A stretch of DNA of 19,285 nt. Origin: Conidiobolus incongruus B7586. Taxonomy: Eukaryota > Entomophthoromycota > Entomophthoromycetes > Entomophthorales > Conidiobolaceae. The position numbers and the translations under genes were made by a program. The stretch spans positions 1 to 19,285 of the forward strand of contig JNEM01015767.1 in NCBI GenBank assembly GCA_000697335.1, read 5' to 3'. The notes below the pieces were generated by a model. The model saw only the letters and a program-made list of their open reading frames with translations, was not told the DNA's origin and made no database searches. Shown here in pieces: positions 9,886 through 18,448 of this stretch (its first letter is position 1; the number at the start of each line of letters is the position of its first letter).

Positions 9886-10824
9886 TTACTCATCCATATT
9901 TTCCAACCACATCACCACCGGCAAATGATCCGAAGCACCGTAACAATCCCTACGAATTTGAATATCCTTGACCTTGGGGACCAGAGATTCAGAGCATACA
10001 AAGTAGTCCAATCTCCAGCCAATGCCCTTGGCGCGACAGCCTCCGCGCCAACTGAAAAATGTGAAGCAGTCGCGCTCGTCGGGATAGAATTTGCGGAATA
10101 TATCAACTCTGGGGTACTTGGTATCATTGAGGATATTGGAGAACCCTTCGCGTTCTTCCTTCGTGAATCCTGCTACTTTATCTTCGTAGTCTTTTGGCTT
10201 GGCAACGTCGATGGGCTCATGAGCGACGTTTAAATCGCCGGTGTAGATGACTGGCTTAGATTCTTCAAGAGTATTCAAAAGTTGGAGCATGGCAACATCC
10301 CACTTCTGTTTGAACTTTAATCTCACTAATTTATCACCAGCGTTAGGAGAGTAAACAGATACCAAATAGAATTTTTCAAATTCGAGAGTGATGACGCGAC
10401 CTTCGGTGTCGATGTTAGGAGTACCTAATCCGTACTTGACACTCAAAGGTTTGATTTTGGATAGAACAGCAGTTCCGGAATATCCCTTTTTATCGGCGCC
10501 GGAGCACGACCAATAGGTATGGGGATACAAATCCTTGGGAAAGAGATCGCGAAGTGGAGCTTGCAATTTGGTCTCTTGAATTGAGATGATTGTAGGGTTT
10601 TCAGCTTTGACATACTCTTTAAATCCCTTCTTGCAAGCAGCATTTAATGAAGCAACATTGTAAGTGACTAATTTGATCTGGTTTTGAGGCAATGATTCGT
10701 AGTTGTAAGATTTTGGCATGCTGGTAGTTCTGATTTTGGTAGGGTACTCCACGACAACTGATGAAGATTTAGTTAATTTAACGCGTTTTGTCACTTGTTC
10801 AGTGCAGGGATTTGTCAAAGTCAT
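9886..10824 (-). CDS. APEX1: AP endonuclease, exonuclease III/APE1 family
   Basis: This 312-residue, single-exon protein is a class II apurinic/apyrimidinic endonuclease. It should cut the backbone 5' of abasic sites with Mg2+ in nuclear base-excision repair. The EEP-fold motifs are all present: N56 in VTYNVASL, E84 in IQETK, Y158 in VYSPNAG, D197 and N199 in GDLNVAHE, D273 in GWRLDYF, and D299-H300 in SDHLP. These correspond to human APE1 N68, E96, Y171, D210/N212, D283 and D308/H309. AGFTKEERE and RLKFKQKWD also match the family. The first 50 residues are a non-catalytic extension with a basic KRVKL patch at 14-18 that may be a nuclear signal. The length matches APE1 and lacks the long zinc-finger tail of yeast Apn2. 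The gene is less AT-rich than its surroundings and has no broken codons. ATG 10824 is the first Met; the stop is TAA. Confidence 0.95.
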   Translation of the reverse strand: MTLTNPCTEQVTKRVKLTKSSSVVVEYPTKIRTTSMPKSYNYESLPQNQIKLVTYNVASLNAACKKGFKEYVKAENPTIISIQETKLQAPLRDLFPKDLYPHTYWSCSGADKKGYSGTAVLSKIKPLSVKYGLGTPNIDTEGRVITLEFEKFYLVSVYSPNAGDKLVRLKFKQKWDVAMLQLLNTLEESKPVIYTGDLNVAHEPIDVAKPKDYEDKVAGFTKEEREGFSNILNDTKYPRVDIFRKFYPDERDCFTFFSWRGGCRAKGIGWRLDYFVCSESLVPKVKDIQIRRDCYGASDHLPVVMWLENMDE

Positions 10825-11418
10825 TTTAGATCCAATATAATTTAATTAATATGATGTTTTCAAAATGTTTTTTTTATTAGTGGAAATATATATCGATTGA
10901 AATTTTTCAAATTATTTAAATATTTAAAAATATAATTTGATTTATTGAGTGGATTTGAATAATTTATTATCGAATTTTAAGTAAAATGAACTTATGGGTA
11001 AAATTCAATATAATTGGGTTGATCCAGCTCAAAAGTTAAAATTACTAATCTTCTTAATGACTTTGAAACTAATGGTAATTTCTTTGATCAATTTATCGAA
11101 TAATCAAAATCATAATTGATTATTTCCAAATAGATTTAAAATATCATAGAATTTAATAAAATATTAAATAAATTCCTATTGAGTTTTTATTTACAATATA
11201 TTTTTATATTTAAAATTATTTTGAAGTTTTAAACAATAAATAATCGTTCAAAATGTTCTAATGTCATATATATATATATATATTAATTAATTAATTAAAG
11301 GAAATATTCATCAAAGCTATTTAATTAAATTATAATATATTTCTAGCTAAATACAATTCTAATAATCGATATTATATTCAATCAAGATTTTATAATTTTC
11401 AAATCATATGAAATTTAA
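10825..11418. other. Intergenic stretch with weak coding traces
   Basis: A small forward frame at 10994-11119 (MGKIQYNWVDPAQKLKLLIF, 41 codons) overlaps another readable frame at about 11030-11100 (TNLLNDFETNGNFFDQFIE). This may be another decayed fragment. An (AT)n tract lies at about 11265-11283. The first 150 bases would hold the AP endonuclease promoter; I see no definite element. Confidence 0.35.
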
Positions 11419-11646
11419 ATTTTAACTCTTAAGGCTTTAGTGTTGCATGATAATTATTTCGAACCGCCTGAAGTTTTTAATTTAACTTTTTATAAATAGA
11501 GCACTGTGTCACTTCTTTATGGTGATAGTATTTTTGATAATAGGAATATTAGTAATATAGAAATATAAATCTAGAAGTATTCTAAGCTTTATGTTATGTC
11601 TGAAGAAGTATCATACACAGGGACGATATTGTGTATAAATTTATAA
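11419..11646 (+). pseudogene. Relic coding fragment, unidentified
   Basis: One forward frame gives LKALVLHDNYFEPPEVFNLT, FYK, a TAG at 11497, STVSLLYGDSIFDNRNISNI, TAA at 11566 and TAG at 11572, then YSKLYVMSEEVSYTGTILCI to a TAA ending near 11646. The composition is protein-like and the frame holds over about 75 codons, so the stops look like later damage. The spaced Leu pattern (LKALVLHDN, VSLLYGD) suggests a leucine-rich repeat, but this is only a guess. Confidence 0.4.
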
Positions 11647-11804
11647 TTGACTAATCTCAAATGGATATAGTAGTAATAATGAAATTATATAAACCCATTT
11701 TCCGAAAAAAACACTCAATTTTTTAAATTAATGTATATTACTTTATTATTATTATTAAAAACTACCGCATAAAAAAAGTGTAAACAAATATTAATTCTAG
11801 TCTA

Positions 11805-12212
11805 TTATATCGAAGTCACTAACACACCCAATCCAAAGGTCAAGCCAGTCAGCCAACTAGAATAAGTTATTGAAAAAGCACCATTGCCGACTCTATTTGT
11901 ATTAGAATAGGACACTGGAACTAAAGTACGAGCAGGACCTGAATTGAAGGTAGTATTTGGGAAACCCTGAAAATTGATGATAATACAGTTTTCATTACAT
12001 ACAGTCTGAATATTGCTGCTGGGGCCTCCGTTGCACTGATTCACACACCTCTCAGTTTGAGCGATCTGTTGCGGACTGGGATCGGGCACTCCAGCACAAT
12101 ATGCCATACAATGAATATTGGTCCCGCAGTTGTTCGTTATTAAACAGTCTTGAAGTGCTGAAGATGTGGCGGAAATTAGTATGGTTACACTGACTAATTT
12201 GAACAACTTCAT
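11805..12212 (-). CDS. Secreted cysteine-rich protein with GPI-type tail
   Basis: This 135-residue, single-exon protein has a signal peptide at residues 1-20 (MKLFKLVSVTILISATSSAL). Eight cysteines at 23, 29, 35, 39, 56, 60, 72 and 76 include three C-x3-C pairs, and an N-glycosylation site lies at N86 (NTT). A Ser/Asn-rich stretch leads to a hydrophobic C-terminus (about 113-135) preceded by small residues (VGNGA, 108-112), the layout of a GPI attachment signal. It is probably a cell-surface or wall protein. The cysteine spacing is not the CFEM pattern, and I do not recognise a named family. ATG 12212 is the only sensible start because the signal peptide begins there. No break is seen. Confidence 0.8.
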   Translation of the reverse strand: MKLFKLVSVTILISATSSALQDCLITNNCGTNIHCMAYCAGVPDPSPQQIAQTERCVNQCNGGPSSNIQTVCNENCIIINFQGFPNTTFNSGPARTLVPVSYSNTNRVGNGAFSITYSSWLTGLTFGLGVLVTSI

Positions 12213-12352
12213 TTATGTTATATTATTAGATCAAATATGAATTAATTAATAAGAGAAAGGATGATAATTCAATAATAGAAGTAATTATTTCTTTTTATAC
12301 ATAAATTTAGAATATTGGGATAAGATTTCAAGTTACTTAATTTGTTAATTGA

Positions 12353-12577
12353 TCAGCCCTCAATATAATTTTTAAATTTAATATTGTAGTCCCCTGGGAT
12401 TGGGGTTATTCCAATTCATTAGTAGCAAATTTGTTTTTTAATTCAAATTTATCAATTTATGGTAATTTCGCTAATTGTCAAAGTAGTAATTGAAGACTAG
12501 TCCTTCGTGATACTTATATTAGTGTATTTGCAAAACTGTATGGAGGATTTAACTTATATTGGAATAATGTTAAATAA
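12353..12577 (+). pseudogene. Relic coding fragment, unidentified
   Basis: A forward frame stays readable for 75 codons with a single TGA at 12491. It includes VVPWDWGYSNSLVANLFFNS, LSIYGNFANCQSSN, the TGA, then RLVLRDTYISVFAKLYGGFN and LYWNNVK before TAA 12575-12577. The TGA could be a former TGG (Trp). The density of Trp, Gly, Tyr and Asn is unlike random AT-rich sequence. It lies head to head with the cysteine-rich protein gene. Family unknown; the Trp/Gly/Asn-rich character would suit an extracellular or enzyme domain. Confidence 0.45.
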
Positions 12578-12773
12578 TATAATTTGTTGATAAGTTCGTG
12601 AAAAGATTTGAAGTATTAGTTGGAAGATAAAATTTAACATATATACTACAAATAAAAATGAACAAAAGTTGATGATTAATACAAAGAGTATGATATATTT
12701 TAAGGGTATAAAATTTCTGAAGATTGAAGTATTAAATTGTTAATGATAAATAATTAGTTTCTTTAAAAAATTG

Positions 12774-12847
12774 GATCTCGTGGTGTAGTTGGTTATCACA
12801 TCAGTCTAACACACAGACGGTCCTCAGTTTGAATTTGAGCGAGATCA
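12774..12847 (+). tRNA. tRNA-Val (AAC), possibly degenerate
   Basis: A 7-bp acceptor stem (GATCTCG with CGAGATC) and A discriminator enclose a D arm (TGGTGTAGTTGGTTATCAC), an anticodon arm with AAC at 12808-12810 and a T arm. The sequence aligns along its length with fungal tRNA-Val(AAC). Two flaws stand out: an A-A mismatch in the middle of the anticodon stem (positions 29/41), and a T loop reading TTTGAAT instead of TTCGAAT, so the near-invariant C56 and the B box are altered by a C-to-T change. The G53-T61 pair is a wobble. A T4 tract follows at 12877 and T7 at 12884. It may be a weak or dead copy. Confidence 0.8.
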
Positions 12848-14250
12848 TTACTCAAAATACCAATCGTGATTTCAAATTTTCAATTTTTTTCTAATATTTT
12901 CTAATTTATCAAACATTAATTATAATTTGAAAAATTTCTATATGTTTGTACAATACGTTTGAAACAAATCCATTTTAATTGAATATATCTTTGTTAAAAT
13001 GATTATTCCAAAGTATCAATATGAAGCAATTTTTTATATTAATCCAATTTAGTTTATTAATTCGTATTATATATTTCAACAGAAAGTCACTAAATTCAAA
13101 ATAATTAAATAATATTATGCTTTTGATATAATTTGGTAAAAAAATAATACTATAATCCATCTTTAAAATTATCCCTGATAAAATCTATTTACATTAATGA
13201 GATAAATAGGTTAAATACTATTGAAATATATCCAAAATTCAAATTTATCTTGATATTAAAATTATTAATCATTAACTCAATCAGTTGAGAATTATGAATT
13301 TACAATAAAGATATTATTTTTATATTGTATAATATATATGTTTTATTTTGAATATTTGATAATAGTATTTTTATATCAATATAAACGTTTTAAACCTTTA
13401 AAAAGACAGATTGAAATAATTGAATGAGATTAATACTCGAAATATATCAAATAGGATTTCTAATATCGAGGATATAATAAAAAGTTTTATTATTCTTATT
13501 TAATCAAATTTTACAATTTATAATATGAATACATTATTTTATTTACTTATTTTTTACTAAAACTTTAAAATTCACAATAGTAAATCAACATAAAAATTAT
13601 ATGTAGATTTATTAAAAAACTTCGCACCATTATAACTTTAATGTTTTTATTTTGAATACTGACGTTTTCTTTAATAAAAATAGTTTAATTTAAATTTGAT
13701 AAACATTCTACTAAGTTCAAAAATATTCTCTATATTTTTTAACAGATCATACTAATAAATAGATGTTTGTGATACTTGCAAGTGTTAAAACTTTAACAAA
13801 ATAAATCAAAGTAATTAAATTAATATCTAATCATTTTAAGATTAATATTATAATTGGTATAAATTAAAAATAATTTCGTTGGGTATTTTTCAAGTATATT
13901 AACAATAAATTCAGTCTATTCACCGAATTAAGTATCACCAAAAATAGGTAAAATCGTAAATGAACAAATCAAATTTCAACGGAAAATGAAATAGTCTGTT
14001 ATGACATTTCGTTACTTAAATTATATTTGATATGAGTTTAAATTTTGGAATAAATAGTCAAGGCTTAATATAATTTAAGGATTGTTAATTTATATTTTAA
14101 TTAAGCATTGATCTGTCCTATAGTTTTTTAATTTTTTAAAAATTAGTAGCGGTTATTGTAGTGAAATAAAAGAGGCTGTAAATTGAATATATATCATTGA
14201 TTTTGAATGAATAATTTCAAACAATGTTTTAAGAGGACTACTAATTCTGA
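12848..14250. other. AT-rich intergenic stretch
   Basis: I see no gene, RNA or repeat family here. Open frames such as 12975-13160 (minus) have Ile/Asn/Lys-biased composition expected by chance. The last 100 bases should contain the start of the ATG22 gene, but no convincing first exon is visible: the frame of the first recognised exon is closed by TGA at 14252. Confidence 0.5.
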
Positions 14251-14284
14251 GTGAGAGGGGGGGTTCTATATTTATGATATGAGT

Positions 14285-14336
14285 GTAAGTGATTTCTTCA
14301 AATTCACTAACCACCTTATACTAATTTCAAATTTAG
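14285..14336 (+). other. ATG22 intron 1
   Basis: Donor GTAAGT, branch-like TACTAAT near 14319, acceptor TTTAG at 14336; 52 bases. Joining the flanks in phase 0 gives GFYIYDMS-SLQYAVLMFGA, which fits the Atg22 N-terminal helix. Confidence 0.8.
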
Positions 14337-14947
14337 TCGCTACAGTATGCTGTCCTGATGTTTGGAGCGATCACGGTATTGTTAAAGGAGACTGCTGCGG
14401 AGTCGTCAACACAGGCGGGCGGGATCACACCATGTGATATATCTGTCGAGGAGGACAAATGCTGGATAGATATTTTGGGGTGGGCAATCACTCCAACTAC
14501 ATACTCTCTTTACGTTCTTACTATAGGTCACCTTATCCAGGCCTTTTCACTTATTCAATTCAGTGGTCTGTCTTATCACGGCAATCTCAGAAGTCAATTC
14601 TTAATTTTTTCACTATTCTGGGAGGTCTTGGAGGTGCAACAATAATTTCTTCAGTGAATAAGTCGGGATGGTACTGGGTAGCTGTAGCATATATTTCTAT
14701 CACTTGCGTTCAGTTTGGCTATGGCAAATCATGGCTCATACCTTCCAATTTTAACAGATAGAGATCTCCAAGTTAATTTCAATGAAGATAAGAAAGGTCA
14801 TTTGGAAGGTGAAACCGAACTCCAAGTCTTGGAACGCACTACAGGTAGACTCAGCGATATCAGTATGATGCTTGGATTATTTCTCGGTACTATTGCCTCC
14901 CTAATTTCAGCGATTATATCGTTTCAATTCAATGGATCCAATGTCAG

Positions 14948-14997
14948 GTAAATATAGTTTTATTTCCAACTAACCCTATTTAATTAATCCATAATAG
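14948..14997 (+). other. ATG22 intron 2
   Basis: Donor GTAAAT, CTAAC at about 14969, acceptor ATAATAG at 14997; 50 bases. It joins ...GSNV and SLIWSLFVSALVWLI in a consistent frame. Confidence 0.8.
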
Positions 14998-15120
14998 TTT
15001 GATTTGGTCTCTATTTGTATCAGCATTGGTTTGGCTGATTTTAAGACTCATTGGCTGGTACATGCTAGAGAATAAGAAAGGTCCTCCTATCAAGAATAAA
15101 TTACATTACTTGAACTTGTC

Positions 15121-15189
15121 GTAGAATAAATGTAAGCTATCGATTCATTTCATTACCCTAATTATATATCTAATTTTTGCATAATTAAG
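15121..15189 (+). other. ATG22 intron 3, donor uncertain
   Basis: With a GTAGAA donor at 15121 and AAG acceptor at 15189 the frame continues as LHYLNLS-GSHFILCKKLF, as the family requires. A stronger donor, GTAAGC at 15132, would leave a TAG (15122-15124) in the exon and shift the frame. Either the weaker donor is used or the site is damaged. Confidence 0.55.
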
Positions 15190-15857
15190 TGGGTCACACT
15201 TTATCCTGTGCAAGAAGTTATTCGAATATGTTGATTTATGGGATGGTTCTGTCTCTTAGATCCTGCTGGTATGCTACTCATTCTATGCAAATTGATTGGA
15301 AAAGTTCAGCTAGGATTGACAGCTGCTGACTTTCTACTAATGGGGCATGTTTGACGAGTCAAGTGGAAGTGGTAGGTATGGTGTTTTATAACTTTATTCA
15401 AAAGAGACTCGATTTAAATTGCAAACAGATGATTATTGTTCATTTGATCTACTATATTATCTTCCCAATCTATTATTTAATTGGCAATTTTTTGAACTTT
15501 GGATTGAATAGCGAAACTGAAGTATATATATTCAAATTACTCTTAATCTTTCCCTATGGCCATTTGAGCTCAGTTCAAAGAATACTTCTATCCAATTTCA
15601 TGCCTCTTGGCAGAGAAACGGAATTCTTCTCATTAAACCAAGCATTTGGACGAGGCACAGCTTGGATTGGTCCGATGCTAGTGGGCTCAATGGAACCCTA
15701 TACTGGAAACATTCGGTTGGGCTTTATTTTCCCCATTATTTTTATGCTCATTGGGTTAGCATTACTGTGGAATATTGATGTTGACAAAGGATTAGATCAA
15801 GCTAAAAAAGCTAGTTTATCTTCAGCTGTTTATGAAATGATAGAGGCCGAATCATAA

Positions 15858-16058
15858 ACAAAACTTATAAGTAGAGTTCAAACACAAATACAGTAACAAA
15901 TAATATTCTTTTGGTATTCTAGAATAATGCTGTTAAAATTGGATTTAAATTTTAGCTTATAATATTATTCTTTCTAATTAATTGTTAACTATTTTAATCT
16001 TTCATAAGATTTATTTTCAAAAATTTATAATTGTGATAATATATTTGAATCAAAAAAT
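15858..16058. other. ATG22 3' flank
   Basis: AT-rich 3' flank; nothing else seen. Confidence 0.5.
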
Positions 16059-16560
16059 ATGACAAGAATCATTAGGATCATACATAATGAAGAATTTTGT
16101 AACTATCAGAAAATATATAAACCGATGTTTTGTATCATAATGAATATGCTAATGAACTTTTCAACCGTTCATGTTTATATCAGACGACCAACGTTTGTAG
16201 ATTTGTATTAAAATTATAACATACCACTCTCTGCAATTCAGATATTAATTCTACATTAAAATATTTAATATAAGAATGTGAAATATTGAAATCATTTCTA
16301 TTTATTAAAGATGTTGTATAGCAAACTTTAAGGGATGAAAAATAGGGGAAAATAAAATCGAGACTCAGATGCTAAAAGGGGTTAACTTGGATTTGTCAAA
16401 AGTCAAGCTTACTGGAAGTCATAAATTGGTTTCGATCGACTTTGCTTTAATCCAATCAATTGTTACTAAAGTTTAATGTTTTAGAAAGAACCAATTACTT
16501 TCCTATTTGTGATTTGTTGAAATGTGGTTCAGAATTGAAATTTGAGGTAAAATTTTACTA
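16059..16560 (+). pseudogene. Relic coding fragments, possibly LRR-like
   Basis: Two protein-like forward stretches share one family-like style. At 16059-16211 there is an ATG-initiated 50-codon frame (MTRIIRIIHNEEFCNYQKIY, then ...FSTVHVYIRRPTFVDLY). At 16339-16476 there is a frame containing LKGVNLDLSKVKLTGSHKLV and SIDFALIQSIVTKV, with regularly spaced Leu/Ile/Val as in leucine-rich repeats. More readable sequence follows the TAA at 16474 (CFRKNQLLSYL, stop, FVEMWFRIEI). The two parts are in different frames. They may be one decayed gene or chance frames; the 16369-16476 part is the stronger. Family not identified. Confidence 0.33.
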
Positions 16561-16677
16561 GAATAGGTCTTCAAGTAATACAACCATCTAAATATTTCAA
16601 TTTTATTGAAATTAATTTGAGAGTATGAATTGGTAGGGCTTAGGGGGTTTAATAATATAAATAAAGGTCGCATATAA

Positions 16678-16685
16678 TATAAAAG
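16678..16685 (+). promoter_or_regulatory. TATA-box-like element
   Basis: TATAAAAG lies 123-130 bases upstream of the ATG at 16808, a reasonable distance for a core promoter. In this AT-rich background the match is only suggestive. Confidence 0.35.
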
Positions 16686-16807
16686 CCTTAGTCGGTTAGA
16701 TGATTCTATTTCAATTTCTATTTTTCAAAATAATTATTCAGCTGAATTTTAATTTTTGGTGATTTATATTTAATGAGTTTTTGATTTTTCGATATATTCA
16801 GTTGATT

Positions 16808-17434
16808 ATGACGTTATTATTTTACCCAGCAGAATTAAGGCCTAGATCTTACATTTACACGGAGCAAGACCGAATCGATCTCATCAATTCGAATATAACT
16901 GCTTTGCCTCCAGTGTTGAGATCGGCAATTGAATCTGATAATGGGACATCTCAAATGATCAACTCGGTTTCTGGTACAGCTAATCCAGACGAAAATGGCT
17001 CCACCAAGCCAATTATCCCAACGATTTTTTGGAATTGGGATAGGTTAATTGAGACTGGAAGCAAGCTGGTACACTTTAACCATATTGACCTAATACCACA
17101 ATTTAAAAAAACGGCTCATCTCACTTTTTTTGTCCATATCTCTATCCCAATATTATTTTTAATCGGTTTTATAACCTTGGAAATCATATTTTTATTATAT
17201 CTAGTGTGGTTTTTTTGGATTGGCTTTATATTTTTAGTATTAATATTTTACAGGACAAAGGATTTTATTGAGCTTATGCACTACATTAACCATCCTGAGA
17301 GATATATGCCGAATTTGCCAACTTATACACCTGGATTTTCTCAGTCTATGACTCAGTTGAATAACCCTCCTCCTCCGAATTATCTTCATGCCCAATCCTT
17401 GCCGCCTCCATACGCTTCAATTACTCAAGGTTAA
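16808..17434 (+). CDS. Membrane protein with two C-terminal PPxY motifs
   Basis: This is a 208-residue protein with no signal peptide. Residues 1-100 are soluble, with several N-x-S/T sequences. Residues about 105-148 are strongly hydrophobic (FFVHISIPILFLIGF through FIFLVLIFY), enough for two closely spaced transmembrane helices or a hairpin. The 60-residue tail is Pro/Asn/Tyr-rich and ends with PPNY (189-192) and PPPY (199-202). PPxY motifs bind WW domains of Rsp5/NEDD4-type ubiquitin ligases. The tail plan recalls animal LAPTM4 proteins and fungal Rsp5 adaptors, but no family is recognised. A role in recruiting the ligase to endosomes or vacuoles is inference. The frame is open from about 16763, but ATG 16808 is its first ATG; an AG at 16799-16800 leaves a spliced 5' exon possible. 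No break is seen. Confidence 0.75.
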   Translation: MTLLFYPAELRPRSYIYTEQDRIDLINSNITALPPVLRSAIESDNGTSQMINSVSGTANPDENGSTKPIIPTIFWNWDRLIETGSKLVHFNHIDLIPQFKKTAHLTFFVHISIPILFLIGFITLEIIFLLYLVWFFWIGFIFLVLIFYRTKDFIELMHYINHPERYMPNLPTYTPGFSQSMTQLNNPPPPNYLHAQSLPPPYASITQG

Positions 17435-17725
17435 GAATGTTTAAAAATGTTTTGTAAAATAACATTATTTATAAATAATTTTTGGTATTTAACGCTTATA
17501 CCATTTGTTGATTTATCAATTTAAAAAACATCATGCTAAAGGTATGCTTTGATGAAAACTGTATAGAGTATATGAATGTTGATATAAATTGTGACTGTTG
17601 ATTTTGTTCTGATGAATTAATATTAAAAATATCTGGTTGGGCGCAAATATTCTAGCGGGATAATTGATATGAGATGATTTTGCACAAATAACAGGCTAAA
17701 AATTTTAATCATTTGTAAAATTACT
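17435..17725. other. Intergenic stretch, 3' of the PPxY protein gene
   Basis: AT-rich flank; nothing recognised. Confidence 0.5.
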
Positions 17726-18060
17726 TTGAAGTGTATATCAAATGATTTTAATTTACAGGAACTATACAATAACATGATATACGCTGTTTATTCAAAAATA
17801 GGTTATATATACTTATTTTTTGTCAACTGTTTTATGCATGTTTGTTCACAACTAAACATTTTATTTCATATAACTTGTATAATACTGTTCAACATCAAAG
17901 AAACGGAAAAAATTAATTACTGAATATTAATCAAAACCCAATGTTAGAGAAAAAACCGAATGGATATTATGGATTTAAATATATGAGTTATTTGGCTCAA
18001 CCTATATTAATTTATAGGAGCATGAGTAAATGTTTTATCATACCAGAAGATGTAGTTTAA
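17726..18060 (+). other. Two doubtful small reading frames
   Basis: A frame at 17726-17923 (ATG at 17776) encodes a hydrophobic piece (MIYAVYSKIGYIYLFFVNCF, then CSQLNILFHITCIILF), like one or two membrane helices. A second, in another frame at 17941-18060, gives MLEKKPNGYYGFKYMSYLAQ and ends IIPEDVV. Together they could be the remains of a polytopic membrane protein. Hydrophobic frames are common by chance in AT-rich DNA, so I do not call a gene. Confidence 0.2.
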
Positions 18061-18440
18061 ATAAGTATATTAAATAAAATTTGGAGCCATCAATGGTAAA
18101 TTGATATAATCAATTGGTTATGTCATATGAATTGCTTTTTAATATTGATATATTGAATTTCTTCACTGACTTTAACAAATGAATATACAAACCAACTAAG
18201 TCTATATTATATATGGTTTTAAAACTATGAATGCAAGAAAAACAATTCCTATAAACTTAATATATATATCATAGAATATTTTATTATGATCAAAAAATAG
18301 ATGATCAAAAATTGCTTAAAGCTATTAAATTGAGTGAAAATTTTGAAAGAAAATCAATACAAAATTAGATATTTTAACATTAAAAAATCGAAAAATACAT
18401 ATAAAAAAGAAATAAAAAAATCATATAGAAATTTGAATTT
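18061..18440. other. AT-rich intergenic stretch
   Basis: Nothing recognised. Confidence 0.5.
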
Positions 18441-18441
18441 G

Positions 18442-18446
18442 AAAAA
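18442..18446 (-). terminator. Pol III terminator of tRNA-Asn
   Basis: A T5 run on the minus strand begins three bases after the mature tRNA 3' end, as expected for RNA polymerase III termination. Confidence 0.75.
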
Positions 18447-18448
18447 TA

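Larger units (their letters stand above)
14255..15857 (+). pseudogene. ATG22: Atg22-like vacuolar amino-acid permease, frame interrupted
   Basis: Atg22 is the vacuolar multi-spanning permease that exports amino acids freed by autophagy. Exons seen: 14255-14284 (GFYIYDMS, matching GWYxYDF), 14337-14947, 14998-15120 and 15190-15857. Family landmarks in order are LLKETA, CWIDILGWAITPTTYSLYVL, GGLGGATIISSVNKSG, GSYLPIL, WFCLLDPAGM with KLIGKVQLGLTAADFLLMG, FPYGHLSSVQRILLSNFMPL, GRETEFFSLNQAFGRGTAWI, GPMLVGSMEPYTGNIRLGF and the closing NIDVDKGLDQAKK. The homologous frame changes four times, each at a T run: 14605-14610 (one base short), 14714-14716 (one extra, or two short), 15235-15237 (one short) and 15350-15352 (one short). 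The N-terminus before GFYIYD is missing; a G7 run and TGA 14252 precede it. Strong residue conservation means either recent death or sequence errors. Confidence 0.85.

Noticed and set aside
9912-10643. Other open frames on both strands inside the AP endonuclease gene
   Set aside because: They are antisense or out-of-frame shadows of a gene with all catalytic motifs present.
12389-12410. CCCCT/AGGGG stress-element-like motif upstream of the cysteine-rich protein gene
   Set aside because: It falls inside a coding relic (VVPWDWGYS), so the GC content is explained by former codons.
253-12577. Reassigned stop codons (ciliate-like code) as explanation for in-frame stops
   Set aside because: All three stops occur in the relics, while the intact genes use standard codons, end at TAA and contain no internal stops.
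12975-13160. Minus-strand open frame of 61 codons
   Set aside because: Composition is Ile/Asn/Lys/Phe-dominated, as expected by chance in AT-rich DNA; no motif or context.
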